Assembly (NCBI GenBank): GCA_910588225.1
Contig: CAJUQT010000013.1
Location: forward strand, 1-64,000
Direction of reading: 5' to 3'
Source: an uncultured Acetatifactor sp.
GTDB taxonomy: Bacteria > Bacillota > Clostridia > Lachnospirales > Lachnospiraceae
Length of the DNA stretch: 64,000 nt
Shown piece by piece: positions 43,732-52,359 of this stretch. Position 1 is the stretch's first letter; every line of letters begins with the position of its first letter. The position numbers were made by a program, and so were the translations under genes. The notes under the pieces are model-generated. The model searched no databases. It was not told where the DNA came from and worked only from the letters and a program-made list of their open reading frames with translations.

Positions 43732-44361
43732 TCAGGGAAACTGATTTTCGTGCTGCTTCAGTTTTTGCCTCAGGTGTCGTATGATAGAATCCTTGCCGGC
43801 GGTTCGAAGGCCTTCGGCAGTCCGTATCAGACGTTCAATCCGAAAGCTTTCACCTTGAGAAATCCAGTAATCTGCCAGCTGATAATAGGTACGGCTGATA
43901 TCCGTATTGGTGCTGACGGCAAAGTCCAGGAGGACAGAGGCCTCCTTATCATAACCGGATTCCAGCAGCAGATCAGCCCATTTCTGCAGAGTGCGAACCA
44001 GCAGAGTGTAATTCTGGTCATATTCGGATAGCAGGGTGATATTGGCCGTGCCGTACTCCAGCTTCAGGTCAGTGTTGGACCAGCCGGTGAGATTTACGGT
44101 TTTCCGGGAAGTGAGGGATTCCACAATGCCGATACACTCCATGACATCGGCATTTTCATTCATTAAATGGGTGGGAAATTTTTCAAGGGGTATGGTAATG
44201 TAATTCAGATTATCCAGGGGCTTGCGGCGGACGGAATTAGCCTGGGATTCCCTGGCCCAGAAGTCTTTTTCACTGTTGCGGTTCTTTTTTGCCTGCTTTT
44301 TCACATTGTAGGAAATCAGTACGGAAAAGGTAATAAAGCTTGCCAAAAATCCTAAATTCAT
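43732..44361 (-). CDS. membrane-anchored protein of unknown function
   Basis: This 209-aa protein has one N-terminal membrane span (NLGFLASFITFSVLISY), then a basic linker and a soluble, mostly helical domain. The C-terminal half (TLLVRTLQKWADLLLESGYDKEA, SRTYYQLADYWISQGESF) looks like TPR-type helical hairpins. I do not recognise a named family; it resembles hypothetical proteins of Lachnospiraceae. GAAAGGAATTA precedes the ATG. It is divergent from the DUF4044-like small gene and the VanW gene. Confidence 0.7.
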   Translation of the reverse strand: MNLGFLASFITFSVLISYNVKKQAKKNRNSEKDFWARESQANSVRRKPLDNLNYITIPLEKFPTHLMNENADVMECIGIVESLTSRKTVNLTGWSNTDLKLEYGTANITLLSEYDQNYTLLVRTLQKWADLLLESGYDKEASVLLDFAVSTNTDISRTYYQLADYWISQGESFRIERLIRTAEGLRTAGKDSIIRHLRQKLKQHENQFP

Positions 44362-44484
44362 ATATAATTCCTTTCATAAGCTAAAGTTGTTATTGTCCAT
44401 TGGGTGAACAGTAATTTCCAATTGACAGTGCCTGCCGCTGCTCCGGGAGTGAACTGCGGCAGAAGAGGGAAACAGGAGTATGCC

Positions 44485-44592
44485 ATGTTTAACATGAATA
44501 ATAAAAAAACAAAACAGAGGGTGTCTGCAGTTATTGTGATTTTGCTGGTGCTTGCCATGCTCATTCCCACTCTATCATATTTAGTTTATTAA
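44485..44592 (+). CDS. 35-aa small membrane protein (DUF4044-like)
   Basis: MFNMNNKKTKQRVSAVIVIL starts a short protein with a basic N-terminus and a single membrane span (VIVILLVLAMLIPTLSYLV). This pattern fits the short DUF4044-type proteins of Firmicutes. CAGGAG lies 7 nt before the ATG. The frame can be extended to 44404, but the ribosome site and family start favour 44485. Its function is unknown. Confidence 0.65.
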   Translation: MFNMNNKKTKQRVSAVIVILLVLAMLIPTLSYLVY

Positions 44593-44692
44593 TTCAATAC
44601 TTTGAGTGGCAGGAATGAAAGATACTTAAAGAGTTAAAAGAGTATAAAAGTGACAGGCAGCCGGCCGGTTACGGAATGGGAAGTGACAGAAA

Positions 44693-46183
44693 ATGAAAAA
44701 TAAAGTCAAAAAATGGATAAAAAAAGTTTGTTTTCCAACAGCAGTGTTTGTATGTGTTCTGATGATTGGGGTGACGGTGAAGGCACAGGAAAGCGCTGTT
44801 GTCAAGAAGGGAATCTTTGCAGGCGATATTGATTTGTCCGGTATGAGCGAAGCAGAAGCGAGGCAGGCGGTTACAGATTATGTGGAAGAGCTGAAAGAGA
44901 CGGAGATTACGCTGCTGGCTTCCGGGGACACGGAAGTGGCGGTGACGGCAGGCGATCTGGGTATTACCTGGGCGAATCCGGAGCTGGTATCCGAAGCGCT
45001 GGAAGTGGGAACCAGGGGAAATGTGATTGAACGATATAAGACGCTGAAGGATCTGGAGCATGATAACCTGGTTTATCCGATTCAGCTTTCGTTTAATTTG
45101 CAGATGATCAGTGATATTCTCCTGGAAAAATGCGTTCAGTACGACGTACAGGCGATGGATGCCACGCTGACCAGGGAGAATGGCGAATTTCAGGTAGTGG
45201 AGGGCAAGACCGGCTATACCCTGGATGTGGAGACTTCCATTGACAAAGTAAATAAGTTTCTGACGGAGGAGTGGGATCATACTGCATGCACGATAGCGTT
45301 GGATGTGGATGTGACGGAGCCCAGGGGAAAGGCGGAAGAACTGGCGCAGGTAAAGGATGTTCTGGGGACATTTACTACATCCTATGCTTCTTCCGGATCC
45401 AACAGAAGCCAGAATGTGTCTAACGGCGCGAATCTGATCAACGGTACTTTGCTGTATCCCGGAGACGAGTTCTCCGCATATGAGTGTGTGGCCCCTTTTA
45501 CCAAGGCTAACGGCTATTACATGGCGGGTTCCTATATGAACGGCAAGGTTGTGGACAGTCTGGGCGGAGGTATCTGCCAGGTATCCACAACGCTTTACAA
45601 TGCGGTACTGCTGGCGGAGCTGGAGGTGACGGAACGCTTTAATCATTCCATGATTGTAACTTATGTGGAGCCTTCCGCGGATGCGGCCATAGCAGAAGGG
45701 TTAAAGGACTTCAAATTTGTCAATAATCTGGAGTATCCTGTATATATTGAAGGCTCTACTTCCAACAAACATATTACATTTACCATTTATGGTAAGGAGA
45801 CGAGGGCTTCCGACCGGGAGGTGCGCTATGAGAGCAAAGTCCTGGAGGTGAATCAGCCGCCTGCGGATATTATATATCCGGATCCCGGGCAGCCAATCGG
45901 ATATATCGTGTATGACAGCGCTCACGTGGGCTATAAAGCAGAGTTGTGGAAGGTTGTGCTGGAAGGCGGAAAGGAAGTCAGCCGCACACAGGTGAACAGC
46001 AGCAGCTATAAAATGGTGCCCAGGAGTGCCACTGTGGGAACGGCCACTGCAGACCCGGCGGCATACGAAGAAATCATGGCTGCAATCGGTACAGGCAGTG
46101 TGGATCATGTGAAGAATGTAATTGCCATTCTGATCGCTCAGGCCCAGGCTCCTGTGGAAAGCCCGGAAATAGGAGATGAATAA
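44693..46183 (+). CDS. VanW family protein with peptidoglycan-binding-like and G5-like regions
   Basis: This 496-aa exported or membrane-anchored protein has an N-terminal span (VCFPTAVFVCVLMIGVTV), a region near 40-220 like the PG_binding_4 domain common in this family, and the VanW domain near 228-370 (FTTSYASSGSNRSQNVSNGA, GDEFSAYECV, GGGICQVSTTLYNAVL). A G5-like segment lies near 375-440. VanW domains occur next to some vancomycin-resistance operons, but many copies are general cell-wall proteins; this one is 8 kb from the vanG-like genes, so no link is assumed. GGGAAGTGACAG precedes the ATG. Confidence 0.9.
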   Translation: MKNKVKKWIKKVCFPTAVFVCVLMIGVTVKAQESAVVKKGIFAGDIDLSGMSEAEARQAVTDYVEELKETEITLLASGDTEVAVTAGDLGITWANPELVSEALEVGTRGNVIERYKTLKDLEHDNLVYPIQLSFNLQMISDILLEKCVQYDVQAMDATLTRENGEFQVVEGKTGYTLDVETSIDKVNKFLTEEWDHTACTIALDVDVTEPRGKAEELAQVKDVLGTFTTSYASSGSNRSQNVSNGANLINGTLLYPGDEFSAYECVAPFTKANGYYMAGSYMNGKVVDSLGGGICQVSTTLYNAVLLAELEVTERFNHSMIVTYVEPSADAAIAEGLKDFKFVNNLEYPVYIEGSTSNKHITFTIYGKETRASDREVRYESKVLEVNQPPADIIYPDPGQPIGYIVYDSAHVGYKAELWKVVLEGGKEVSRTQVNSSSYKMVPRSATVGTATADPAAYEEIMAAIGTGSVDHVKNVIAILIAQAQAPVESPEIGDE

Positions 46184-46215
46184 TTGAAAAATGTGTTTCG
46201 GCGCGGAGGGATGAG

Positions 46216-47253
46216 ATGAAGACAGGAAAAGTGTCGGAAAATGTCCTGAAACGTTCTGTTTTACGACAGATAAAAACGAAGAGAAGAGAAGTATTGTGTG
46301 GCGCGGGGATAGGGGTGGACTGCGCCACTTTCTCATTTCCCGGGGAGGGTGAAATTGTATCCTGCGTGCAGGAAGCAGTTCTTATCCCGGGCGGAGCGCC
46401 GGGCTGCAAGGTGGACATTCCGGGAACCTTTATGACAATGGCCGCATTGATACAGAAATGTGTCAACAATCTCGCGGCGGGAGGCGGGAGCGCAGCGGCT
46501 GTACTGATCAGCTTGATGATGCCGGAGGTGTCGGAGGAATCTGAACTGAGAACGCTGATGACGGAGGCGGAAGAAAAGTGCAGGGAGTTATCTTTGCAGA
46601 TAGCCGGCGGCCAGACCAGAATTACGAAGGCGGTAAGTCTGCCGGTGGCAACGGTGACGGGGATTGGCAGAAAGTGGGAAGAGCCTGCAATTCCCGGAGA
46701 GGTCAGGCCGGGGCAGGATATTGTAATCAGCAAATGGATTGGACTGGAAGGAACGGCATATCTCGCGGGCAGACACCGGGAGAAGCTTCTGCGGCGGTAT
46801 CCTGCCTGGTTTGTGGATGAAGCAGAACATTTCGGGCGATATTTATCCATTGTGACCGAGGCTAAGGTTGCCGTAAAGCAGGGAGCAACACTCATGCACG
46901 ACGTCTCGGAAGGCGGCATATTCGGAGCACTCTGGGAGCTGGCCGAGAGAGCCGGTGTGGGACTGACAGTGGATATGCGGAGGCTGCCGCTTCGTCAGGA
47001 GACCGTGGAGGTGTGTGAATGCTGTGGTGCGAATCCCTATGAACTTCTGTCAGGCGGCTGTTTGATTATGATATCTTCTGACGGGCCGGGGCTGACGGCA
47101 GCGCTGGAGATGGCTGATGTTCCGGCGGTTACAGTGGGAAAAATTACGGACAGCAATGACAGAATTCTGCTGAACGGAGAAGAAATCCGATATCTGGACA
47201 GACCGAAAAGTGACAGTATGCTGCCGCTTTTCAGACAGGTCACAGAGTTGTGA
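46216..47253 (+). CDS. AIR synthase-related protein (HypE/PurM superfamily)
   Basis: This 345-aa protein has the PurM/HypE/SelD fold pattern. GAGIGVDCATFSFPG is in the place of the N-terminal metal/ATP segment, GTFMTMAALIQKCVNNLAAGG the dimer strand-helix, GQTRITKAVSLPVATVTG the central part, and MHDVSEGGIFGALWELAERA the conserved second-domain motif. True HypE ends in a Cys tail for hydrogenase cyanide transfer; this protein lacks it, and no hyp genes are nearby. It is a HypE-like ATP-dependent enzyme of unknown substrate. GGAGGG precedes the ATG. An Lrp-type regulator follows. Confidence 0.8.
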   Translation: MKTGKVSENVLKRSVLRQIKTKRREVLCGAGIGVDCATFSFPGEGEIVSCVQEAVLIPGGAPGCKVDIPGTFMTMAALIQKCVNNLAAGGGSAAAVLISLMMPEVSEESELRTLMTEAEEKCRELSLQIAGGQTRITKAVSLPVATVTGIGRKWEEPAIPGEVRPGQDIVISKWIGLEGTAYLAGRHREKLLRRYPAWFVDEAEHFGRYLSIVTEAKVAVKQGATLMHDVSEGGIFGALWELAERAGVGLTVDMRRLPLRQETVEVCECCGANPYELLSGGCLIMISSDGPGLTAALEMADVPAVTVGKITDSNDRILLNGEEIRYLDRPKSDSMLPLFRQVTEL

Positions 47254-47324
47254 CAGCATTTTAAGCCTGACAGATTTGTTCGGTTCAGGAGAAATCAGAA
47301 ATACAAAAAAGAGAGGAGAATAAA

Positions 47325-47807
47325 ATGAGAGAGGCATTATTGACGATAATTGAAAGGAACAGTCGGATTGACATCAAAGAACTGGCAATCCTTCTCGGAG
47401 TGGAAGAGGCGGCGGTGGCAAACGAACTGGCCGATATGGAGGCGGAGGGGATTATCTGCGGATATCATACTCTGATAGACTGGGAAAAAACTTCAAAAGA
47501 AAAAGTAACTGCGCTGATTGAGGTGCGGGTGACGCCCCAGAGAGGGCAGGGATTTGACAGTATAGCAGAACGCATTTATCAATATCCCGAAGTTCAGAGC
47601 GTGTATCTGATTTCAGGCGGTTATGATTTGATGGTGATACTGGAAGGAAAGACGTTGCGGGAAGTATCTGCTTTCGTGTCGGATAAGCTCTCCACTCTGG
47701 ATTCCGTACTCAGCGCCGCGACCCATTTCATCCTGAAGAAATATAAGGACCACGGTACTGTGCTGGCCAGAAAAAAAGAAGATGAAAGGGAGATGATTAC
47801 CCCATGA
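47325..47807 (+). CDS. Lrp/AsnC-family regulator
   Basis: This 160-aa regulator has an N-terminal helix-turn-helix (IDIKELAILLGVEEAAVANEL) and a C-terminal RAM/effector-binding domain (VTALIEVRVTPQRGQGF, VQSVYLISGGYDLMVILEG). Such proteins sense amino acids and control amino-acid metabolism. It overlaps the aminotransferase gene by 4 nt (ATGA), so the two are coupled and probably functionally linked. GAGAGGAGAATAAA precedes the ATG. Confidence 0.93.
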   Translation: MREALLTIIERNSRIDIKELAILLGVEEAAVANELADMEAEGIICGYHTLIDWEKTSKEKVTALIEVRVTPQRGQGFDSIAERIYQYPEVQSVYLISGGYDLMVILEGKTLREVSAFVSDKLSTLDSVLSAATHFILKKYKDHGTVLARKKEDEREMITP

Positions 47808-48982
47808 GGAATCCATTAGCAGAAAAGATTGTGGAAATCAGGCCGTCGGGAATTCGTAAATTTTTTGATATTGCTCAGGAGATGAAGGACACTATTTCCC
47901 TGGGAGTGGGTGAGCCTGATTTTGATACCCCCTGGCATATCAGAGATGAGGGTATTTATTCCCTGGAGAAGGGAAAGACGTTTTATACCTCTAATGCGGG
48001 TCTCAAGGAACTGCGTGAGGAAATCAGCAATTATATTTACAGAAAACAGGGAATTCGCTATGAACACCCGCTTAAGGAAATTCTGGTCACGGTGGGCGGT
48101 TCTGAGGCTATTGACATAGGATTTCGTGCCATGATTAATCCCGGAGATGAGGTGCTGATTCCCCAGCCAAGTTTTGTCTCTTATGAACCCTGCGCGGTGA
48201 TGGCCGGAGCGAAACCGGTGATTATCAATCTGAAGGCGGAAAACGAATTTCGTCTGACAGCCAGGGAACTGGAAGAAGCCGTTACAGACAGGACGAAGAT
48301 TCTGGTGCTGCCTTTTCCCAACAATCCCACCGGAGCCATAATGGAGAGAAAAGATCTGGAGGCCATTGCCGAGGTGATATTAAAACACGACATTTATGTC
48401 ATGTCAGATGAAATTTACTCTGAGCTTAGTTATAAGGAGAAGCATGTGTCCATTGCACAACTGCCCGGGATGCAGGAACGCACTATATTGATTAACGGTT
48501 TTTCCAAAGCCTTTGCCATGACCGGCTGGCGGCTGGGATATGCCTGTGGTCCGGAGCTCATCATTGAACAGATGATTAAGATTCATCAGTTTGCCATCAT
48601 GTGTGCGCCTACCACCAGCCAGTATGCGGCTATCGAGGCCCTGAAAAACGGTGACGAGGATGTGACGGAGATGTGCACTGCCTATAACCAGAGAAGGCGG
48701 TATCTGCTGCATGCATTCAGAGAGATGGGACTGGAGTGTTTTGAACCATACGGGGCATTTTACATATTTCCCTGTATTAAGGAATTTGGTCTGACCAGTG
48801 AGGATTTTGCCATGCGGTTTCTGAAGGAAGAGAGAGTCGCGGTAGTACCCGGAACGGCATTCGGCGACTGCGGAGAGGGGTATCTCAGGATATCATACGC
48901 TTCTTCGCTGGAAAATCTCAGGACTGCAATGCAGAGAATGAAACATTTTGTATCAAAGCTGAGAGAAGAGAAGAAAGGATAA
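47804..48982 (+). CDS. PLP-dependent aminotransferase, class I/II
   Basis: This 392-aa fold-type I aminotransferase shows GVGEPDFDTPWHI, YTSNAGLKELREEIS, PFPNNPTGAIM (Asn of the PLP pocket), MSDEIYSELSY (Asp and Tyr) and NGFSKAFAMTGWRLGY with the PLP Lys near residue 235, then a C-terminal Arg in YLRISYASSLEN. This fits the aspartate/aromatic aminotransferase group (AspC/PatA-like); the exact amino acid is not assignable. It is translationally coupled to the Lrp-type gene. A lipoprotein gene follows 36 nt downstream. Confidence 0.94.
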   Translation: MRNPLAEKIVEIRPSGIRKFFDIAQEMKDTISLGVGEPDFDTPWHIRDEGIYSLEKGKTFYTSNAGLKELREEISNYIYRKQGIRYEHPLKEILVTVGGSEAIDIGFRAMINPGDEVLIPQPSFVSYEPCAVMAGAKPVIINLKAENEFRLTARELEEAVTDRTKILVLPFPNNPTGAIMERKDLEAIAEVILKHDIYVMSDEIYSELSYKEKHVSIAQLPGMQERTILINGFSKAFAMTGWRLGYACGPELIIEQMIKIHQFAIMCAPTTSQYAAIEALKNGDEDVTEMCTAYNQRRRYLLHAFREMGLECFEPYGAFYIFPCIKEFGLTSEDFAMRFLKEERVAVVPGTAFGDCGEGYLRISYASSLENLRTAMQRMKHFVSKLREEKKG

Positions 48983-49018
48983 AAGACAGCGGTTAAACGC
49001 CTGAGTAGGAGGAAAAAG

Positions 49019-49738
49019 ATGAAGAAAAAGATTTTGGTGATATTGATTGCTACAATGACAGTGTTGTCCGCATGCTCTTATGATTTTGGAGCAGGCAATT
49101 CGGAAGGCGGACAGAAGGAAGAGAGCGGGCAGGAACAACAGGGACAGGAAGAAGGTTCCGGGCAGGACAGCGGAACTGATGAATCGGAAGAGACAGACGA
49201 TTATACCAGAGGAACCAATACGGATACCGGCTGGGAAAGTGAATTCTGGGAACTGCGCTTTACAGCTCCGGAAGGCCTTTACATGCTGAACGAGGAAGGC
49301 CTGAACACGGCAATGGGGCTGGGTAAAGAATTGCTTTCGAAAAATTATACCGAACTTCAGGCTGAATATGCGGAAATGGTGTCTCTGTATGAGATGATGT
49401 GTATGAGTCCCGGGGGAGAAACGAATGTGGTGGTGACCGTGGAAAAACTGATGATGAAAAACATGTCGTCTGCGGATTATATGAAGGCCGCCATGACACA
49501 GCTTGAGGCTCTGAAGGAGCCGGTATATACCATCTTGGAGAATGATGGCAATGAGACGGAGATTGGAGGAGAAAATTTCTGCACTGCAAAAGTTAAGGGA
49601 GAGAGCGGTGGCGCTTCTCTTTATCAGGATTATTATGTGCGGGTTAAGAATAACCGGGCGATTATCATTATCATCACTTATGGAGACGGAGACGAAGAGG
49701 GTGCTCAGACAATTCTGAACAGCTTTGAGGCGTATTGA
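49019..49738 (+). CDS. lipoprotein of unknown function
   Basis: This 239-aa protein has a lipoprotein signal, KKKILVILIATMTVLSAC, with the lipobox LSAC and Cys at residue 20. A Gln/Glu/Gly-rich acidic linker (about 25-65) leads to a folded domain with alternating strands and helices (WELRFTAPEGLYML, VVVTVEKLMMKN, YYVRVKNNRAIIIIIT). I do not recognise a named family. AGGAGGAAAAAG precedes the ATG. Its end is close to trmL, which begins 11 nt after the lipoprotein's last base. Confidence 0.85.
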   Translation: MKKKILVILIATMTVLSACSYDFGAGNSEGGQKEESGQEQQGQEEGSGQDSGTDESEETDDYTRGTNTDTGWESEFWELRFTAPEGLYMLNEEGLNTAMGLGKELLSKNYTELQAEYAEMVSLYEMMCMSPGGETNVVVTVEKLMMKNMSSADYMKAAMTQLEALKEPVYTILENDGNETEIGGENFCTAKVKGESGGASLYQDYYVRVKNNRAIIIIITYGDGDEEGAQTILNSFEAY

Positions 49739-49749
49739 CGGAGGAAGAT

Positions 49750-50244
49750 GTGCATATCATTTTACATCAACCGGAGATACCGGGGAATACGGGAAATATC
49801 GGGCGTACCTGTGTGGCTACAGGCACGCCCCTGCATTTGATTGAACCTTTGGGATTTCGACTGGATGAGAAGTCCATCAGGCGGGCAGGAATGGACTACT
49901 GGCATCAGCTGGAAGTATACAGGTATACGAACTTTGAGGAATTTCAAAAGCTTCATCCAGGCGTGAAAATCTGGATGGCAACTACGAAAGCAAAGTATGC
50001 TTATACAGAGGCTGTGTACGGATCAGATGATTATCTCATGTTCGGGAGAGAAAGTGCCGGAATTCCGGAGGAAATTCTGGTGGAGCATGTGGAGAACTGT
50101 ATCCGGATTCCCATGCTTCCGGCCATTCGGTCCCTGAATCTGTCCAATTCCGTGGCAGTTGTATTGTATGAAGCGCTGCGTCAGAACGGTTTTGGAGGGA
50201 TGCAGCAGGAGGGTGAGCTGCACCGGCTGCAGTGGAAGGGCTGA
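49750..50244 (+). CDS. trmL: tRNA (cytidine(34)-2'-O)-methyltransferase
   Basis: This 164-aa SPOUT methyltransferase modifies the wobble base of tRNA-Leu. HIILHQPEIPGNTGNIGRTC, HLIEPLGFRLDEKSIRRAG, DDYLMFGRESAGIPEEIL and IPMLPAIRSLNLSNSVAVVL are the TrmL motifs that form the trefoil-knot SAM site. GTG at 49750 is chosen because GGAGG lies 5 nt upstream and the N-terminus then matches the family; the frame is open from TTG 49735. Confidence 0.93.
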   Translation: MHIILHQPEIPGNTGNIGRTCVATGTPLHLIEPLGFRLDEKSIRRAGMDYWHQLEVYRYTNFEEFQKLHPGVKIWMATTKAKYAYTEAVYGSDDYLMFGRESAGIPEEILVEHVENCIRIPMLPAIRSLNLSNSVAVVLYEALRQNGFGGMQQEGELHRLQWKG

Positions 50245-50393
50245 GCGGACAATAACAGGCCTTGCTTTATAAAAAGTTCACTTGTGTTGGCAGGTACTTT
50301 CAAGTATACTTAGTAGGACAGAAACTATATGAAAGTGCAATTGCTGAGTCCGATAGCATAATGTCGGATACAGGGAAATGAGGAAACGTAATC

Positions 50394-52007
50394 GTGTCAG
50401 AGATATATGAGGAAAAGGAAGAAACGGAAGTAAAGAATCAGACAGCGGCCGAGGATGGAACAGAGGTGACTGCCACAGAGAAGGGGCCGGGTGAGGAGAA
50501 GCCGGCGGCTGAAGAGAAGAAGGCAGATCTGACAGAGGGACATTTTGATGCTTCCACAACAAAAAATGCGGGGAAAAGCGAAAACAGTGAATATGAAGAC
50601 GTCTGCTTTATCTGCCGCAGGCCGGAGAGCAAGGCAGGCAAGATGTTTAAGCTGCCCAATAATATCTGTATCTGCAATGACTGCATGCATAAGACCATGG
50701 AGACAGTCAGCCAGTTTGATTATCAGGGAATGCTGAACAATCCGCAGCTTCAAAATGAGCTGGATCAGCTGACAAAGCAGGGCGGCTTTCCCAATATCAG
50801 CTTTGTCAATCTGGCGGATCTGCGGGGAGACGGGGGGATTCCCAACAAGCAGAAGCTGAAGAAGAAAAAGAAGCAGGAGAGTGAGCAGCCGGTATTGAAT
50901 ATCCGGAATATTCCTGCTCCCCATAAGATTAAAGCCAGTCTGGATGAATATGTGGTGGGTCAGGACCATGCCAAAAAAGTGATTTCTGTGGCGGTTTACA
51001 ACCATTATAAGAGAGTGGCCACCGGTACTATGGACAATATTGAGATAGAGAAATCCAATATACTGATGATAGGTCCCACCGGCTGCGGCAAAACCTATCT
51101 GGTTAAGACACTTGCCAGACTCCTGGATGTACCCCTTGCCATTGCGGATGCCACTTCTCTGACGGAGGCAGGTTACATCGGCGACGATATTGAGTCGGTA
51201 GTGTCCAAGCTGCTGGCCGCGGCAGACAATGATGTGGAAAAAGCGGAAAGAGGCATTATCTTTATAGATGAGATTGATAAGATTGCAAAGAAGAAGACTA
51301 CCAATACCCGGGATGTCAGCGGGGAGAGCGTGCAGCAGGGGATGCTGAAGCTCCTGGAGGGAGCCGAGGTGGAGGTGCCTGTGGGAGCCAACAGCAAGAA
51401 TGCCATGGTGCCGCTGGCCACGGTGAACACACGGAATATCTTGTTTATCTGCGGAGGTGCTTTTCCGGACCTGGATGAGATCATCAAAGAACGACTCAGC
51501 AAGACGGCTTCCATCGGGTTTAACTCTGAACTGAAGGATAAATATGACAAGGATAAAAATATCCTGGCCAAGGTGACGGTGGAGGACATCCGGAAATTTG
51601 GGATGATACCTGAATTTATCGGTCGTCTGCCCATTCTCTGCACATTGGAAGGGCTGAATACAGAGATGATGGTGAAGATTCTGAAGGAGCCGAAAAATGC
51701 GATTCTGAAGCAATATCAGAAGCTGCTGGAGTTGGACGAGGTAAGGCTGGAATTTGCTGACGAGGCCCTGGAAGCCATTGCTGACAAGGCTATGAAGAGA
51801 GAGACGGGGGCCAGAGCACTGCGTTCTATTATAGAGGAATTTATGCTGGATATCATGTATGAGATTCCGAAAGATGATAACATCGGCAGAGTCACTATCA
51901 CCAGGGAATATATCGAAGGGACTGGCGGCCCGGTGATTGAGATTCGAGGAAATCTGCTGCTGGAATCCTCAGCAGAGCTTAAAACGCCGGTGTCTGGGAA
52001 TTCATAA
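50394..52007 (+). CDS. ClpX-like AAA+ unfoldase with long N-terminal extension
   Basis: This 537-aa protein carries the ClpX core: Walker A GPTGCGKTY (about residue 226), pore-1-type GYIGDDIES, Walker B IIFIDEIDKI, RDVSGESVQQGMLKLLEGAE, the IGF ClpP-docking tripeptide in KTASIGFNSE, and GARALRSIIEE. The zinc domain is CFIC...CNDC at about 71-97. Normal ClpX has about 410-435 residues; here an acidic, Ala/Glu-rich segment of about 65 residues precedes the zinc domain, and a Lys-rich linker follows. GTG at 50394 is the start, with GAGG 10 nt upstream. It may be a ClpX paralogue rather than the housekeeping copy, as no clpP or tig gene is adjacent. Confidence 0.9.
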   Translation: MSEIYEEKEETEVKNQTAAEDGTEVTATEKGPGEEKPAAEEKKADLTEGHFDASTTKNAGKSENSEYEDVCFICRRPESKAGKMFKLPNNICICNDCMHKTMETVSQFDYQGMLNNPQLQNELDQLTKQGGFPNISFVNLADLRGDGGIPNKQKLKKKKKQESEQPVLNIRNIPAPHKIKASLDEYVVGQDHAKKVISVAVYNHYKRVATGTMDNIEIEKSNILMIGPTGCGKTYLVKTLARLLDVPLAIADATSLTEAGYIGDDIESVVSKLLAAADNDVEKAERGIIFIDEIDKIAKKKTTNTRDVSGESVQQGMLKLLEGAEVEVPVGANSKNAMVPLATVNTRNILFICGGAFPDLDEIIKERLSKTASIGFNSELKDKYDKDKNILAKVTVEDIRKFGMIPEFIGRLPILCTLEGLNTEMMVKILKEPKNAILKQYQKLLELDEVRLEFADEALEAIADKAMKRETGARALRSIIEEFMLDIMYEIPKDDNIGRVTITREYIEGTGGPVIEIRGNLLLESSAELKTPVSGNS

Positions 52008-52131
52008 AGATATCGCCTGTGGCTGAAACCGAATAGCATGGAATCGTTCAATGAATCTGGAAGCCTGGAAACAGAAAAAATATTGAAATAACGATAAAAT
52101 GACAGATGTCATCACAAAAGGGAGAAAAAGA

Positions 52132-52359
52132 ATGAATCCTGCGTCTATCATGAAGCTGATGAGTGCAAAGAGTCAGTTTAGTAATAATCACCCAAAGTTT
52201 GAAGCATTTCTGAACGCAGTACTTTCAAGAAAAATCGAAGAAGGCACCGTGATTGAGATGACGGTGACACGGCCGGGGGAGAAACCTCTCACGGCCAATA
52301 TTGAGGTGCAGCAGTCGGATCTGGAACTGCTGGAGGAATTGAAAGGACTGATGAAATGA
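52132..52359 (+). CDS. small protein of unknown function upstream of an ATPase gene
   Basis: This 75-aa protein (MNPASIMKLMSAKSQFSNNH onward) has a helical N-terminus and a beta-rich acidic C-terminus ending in DLELLEELKGLMK. AAAGGGAGAAAAAGA precedes the ATG at 52132; upstream in-frame codons from 52099 lack a site. It overlaps the following ATPase gene by 4 nt (ATGA). Similar short proteins occur in Lachnospiraceae genomes, but I know of no function. Coupling suggests it acts with the ATPase. Confidence 0.7.
   Translation: MNPASIMKLMSAKSQFSNNHPKFEAFLNAVLSRKIEEGTVIEMTVTRPGEKPLTANIEVQQSDLELLEELKGLMK

Noticed and set aside
44693..46183. VanW protein as part of the vanG-like resistance locus
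   Set aside because: It is 8 kb away among unrelated genes, and VanW domains are common in cell-wall proteins of this lineage.
50397..51713. 438-codon frame antisense to the ClpX-like gene
   Set aside because: Shadow of a highly conserved AAA+ gene with no ribosome site or family motif of its own.
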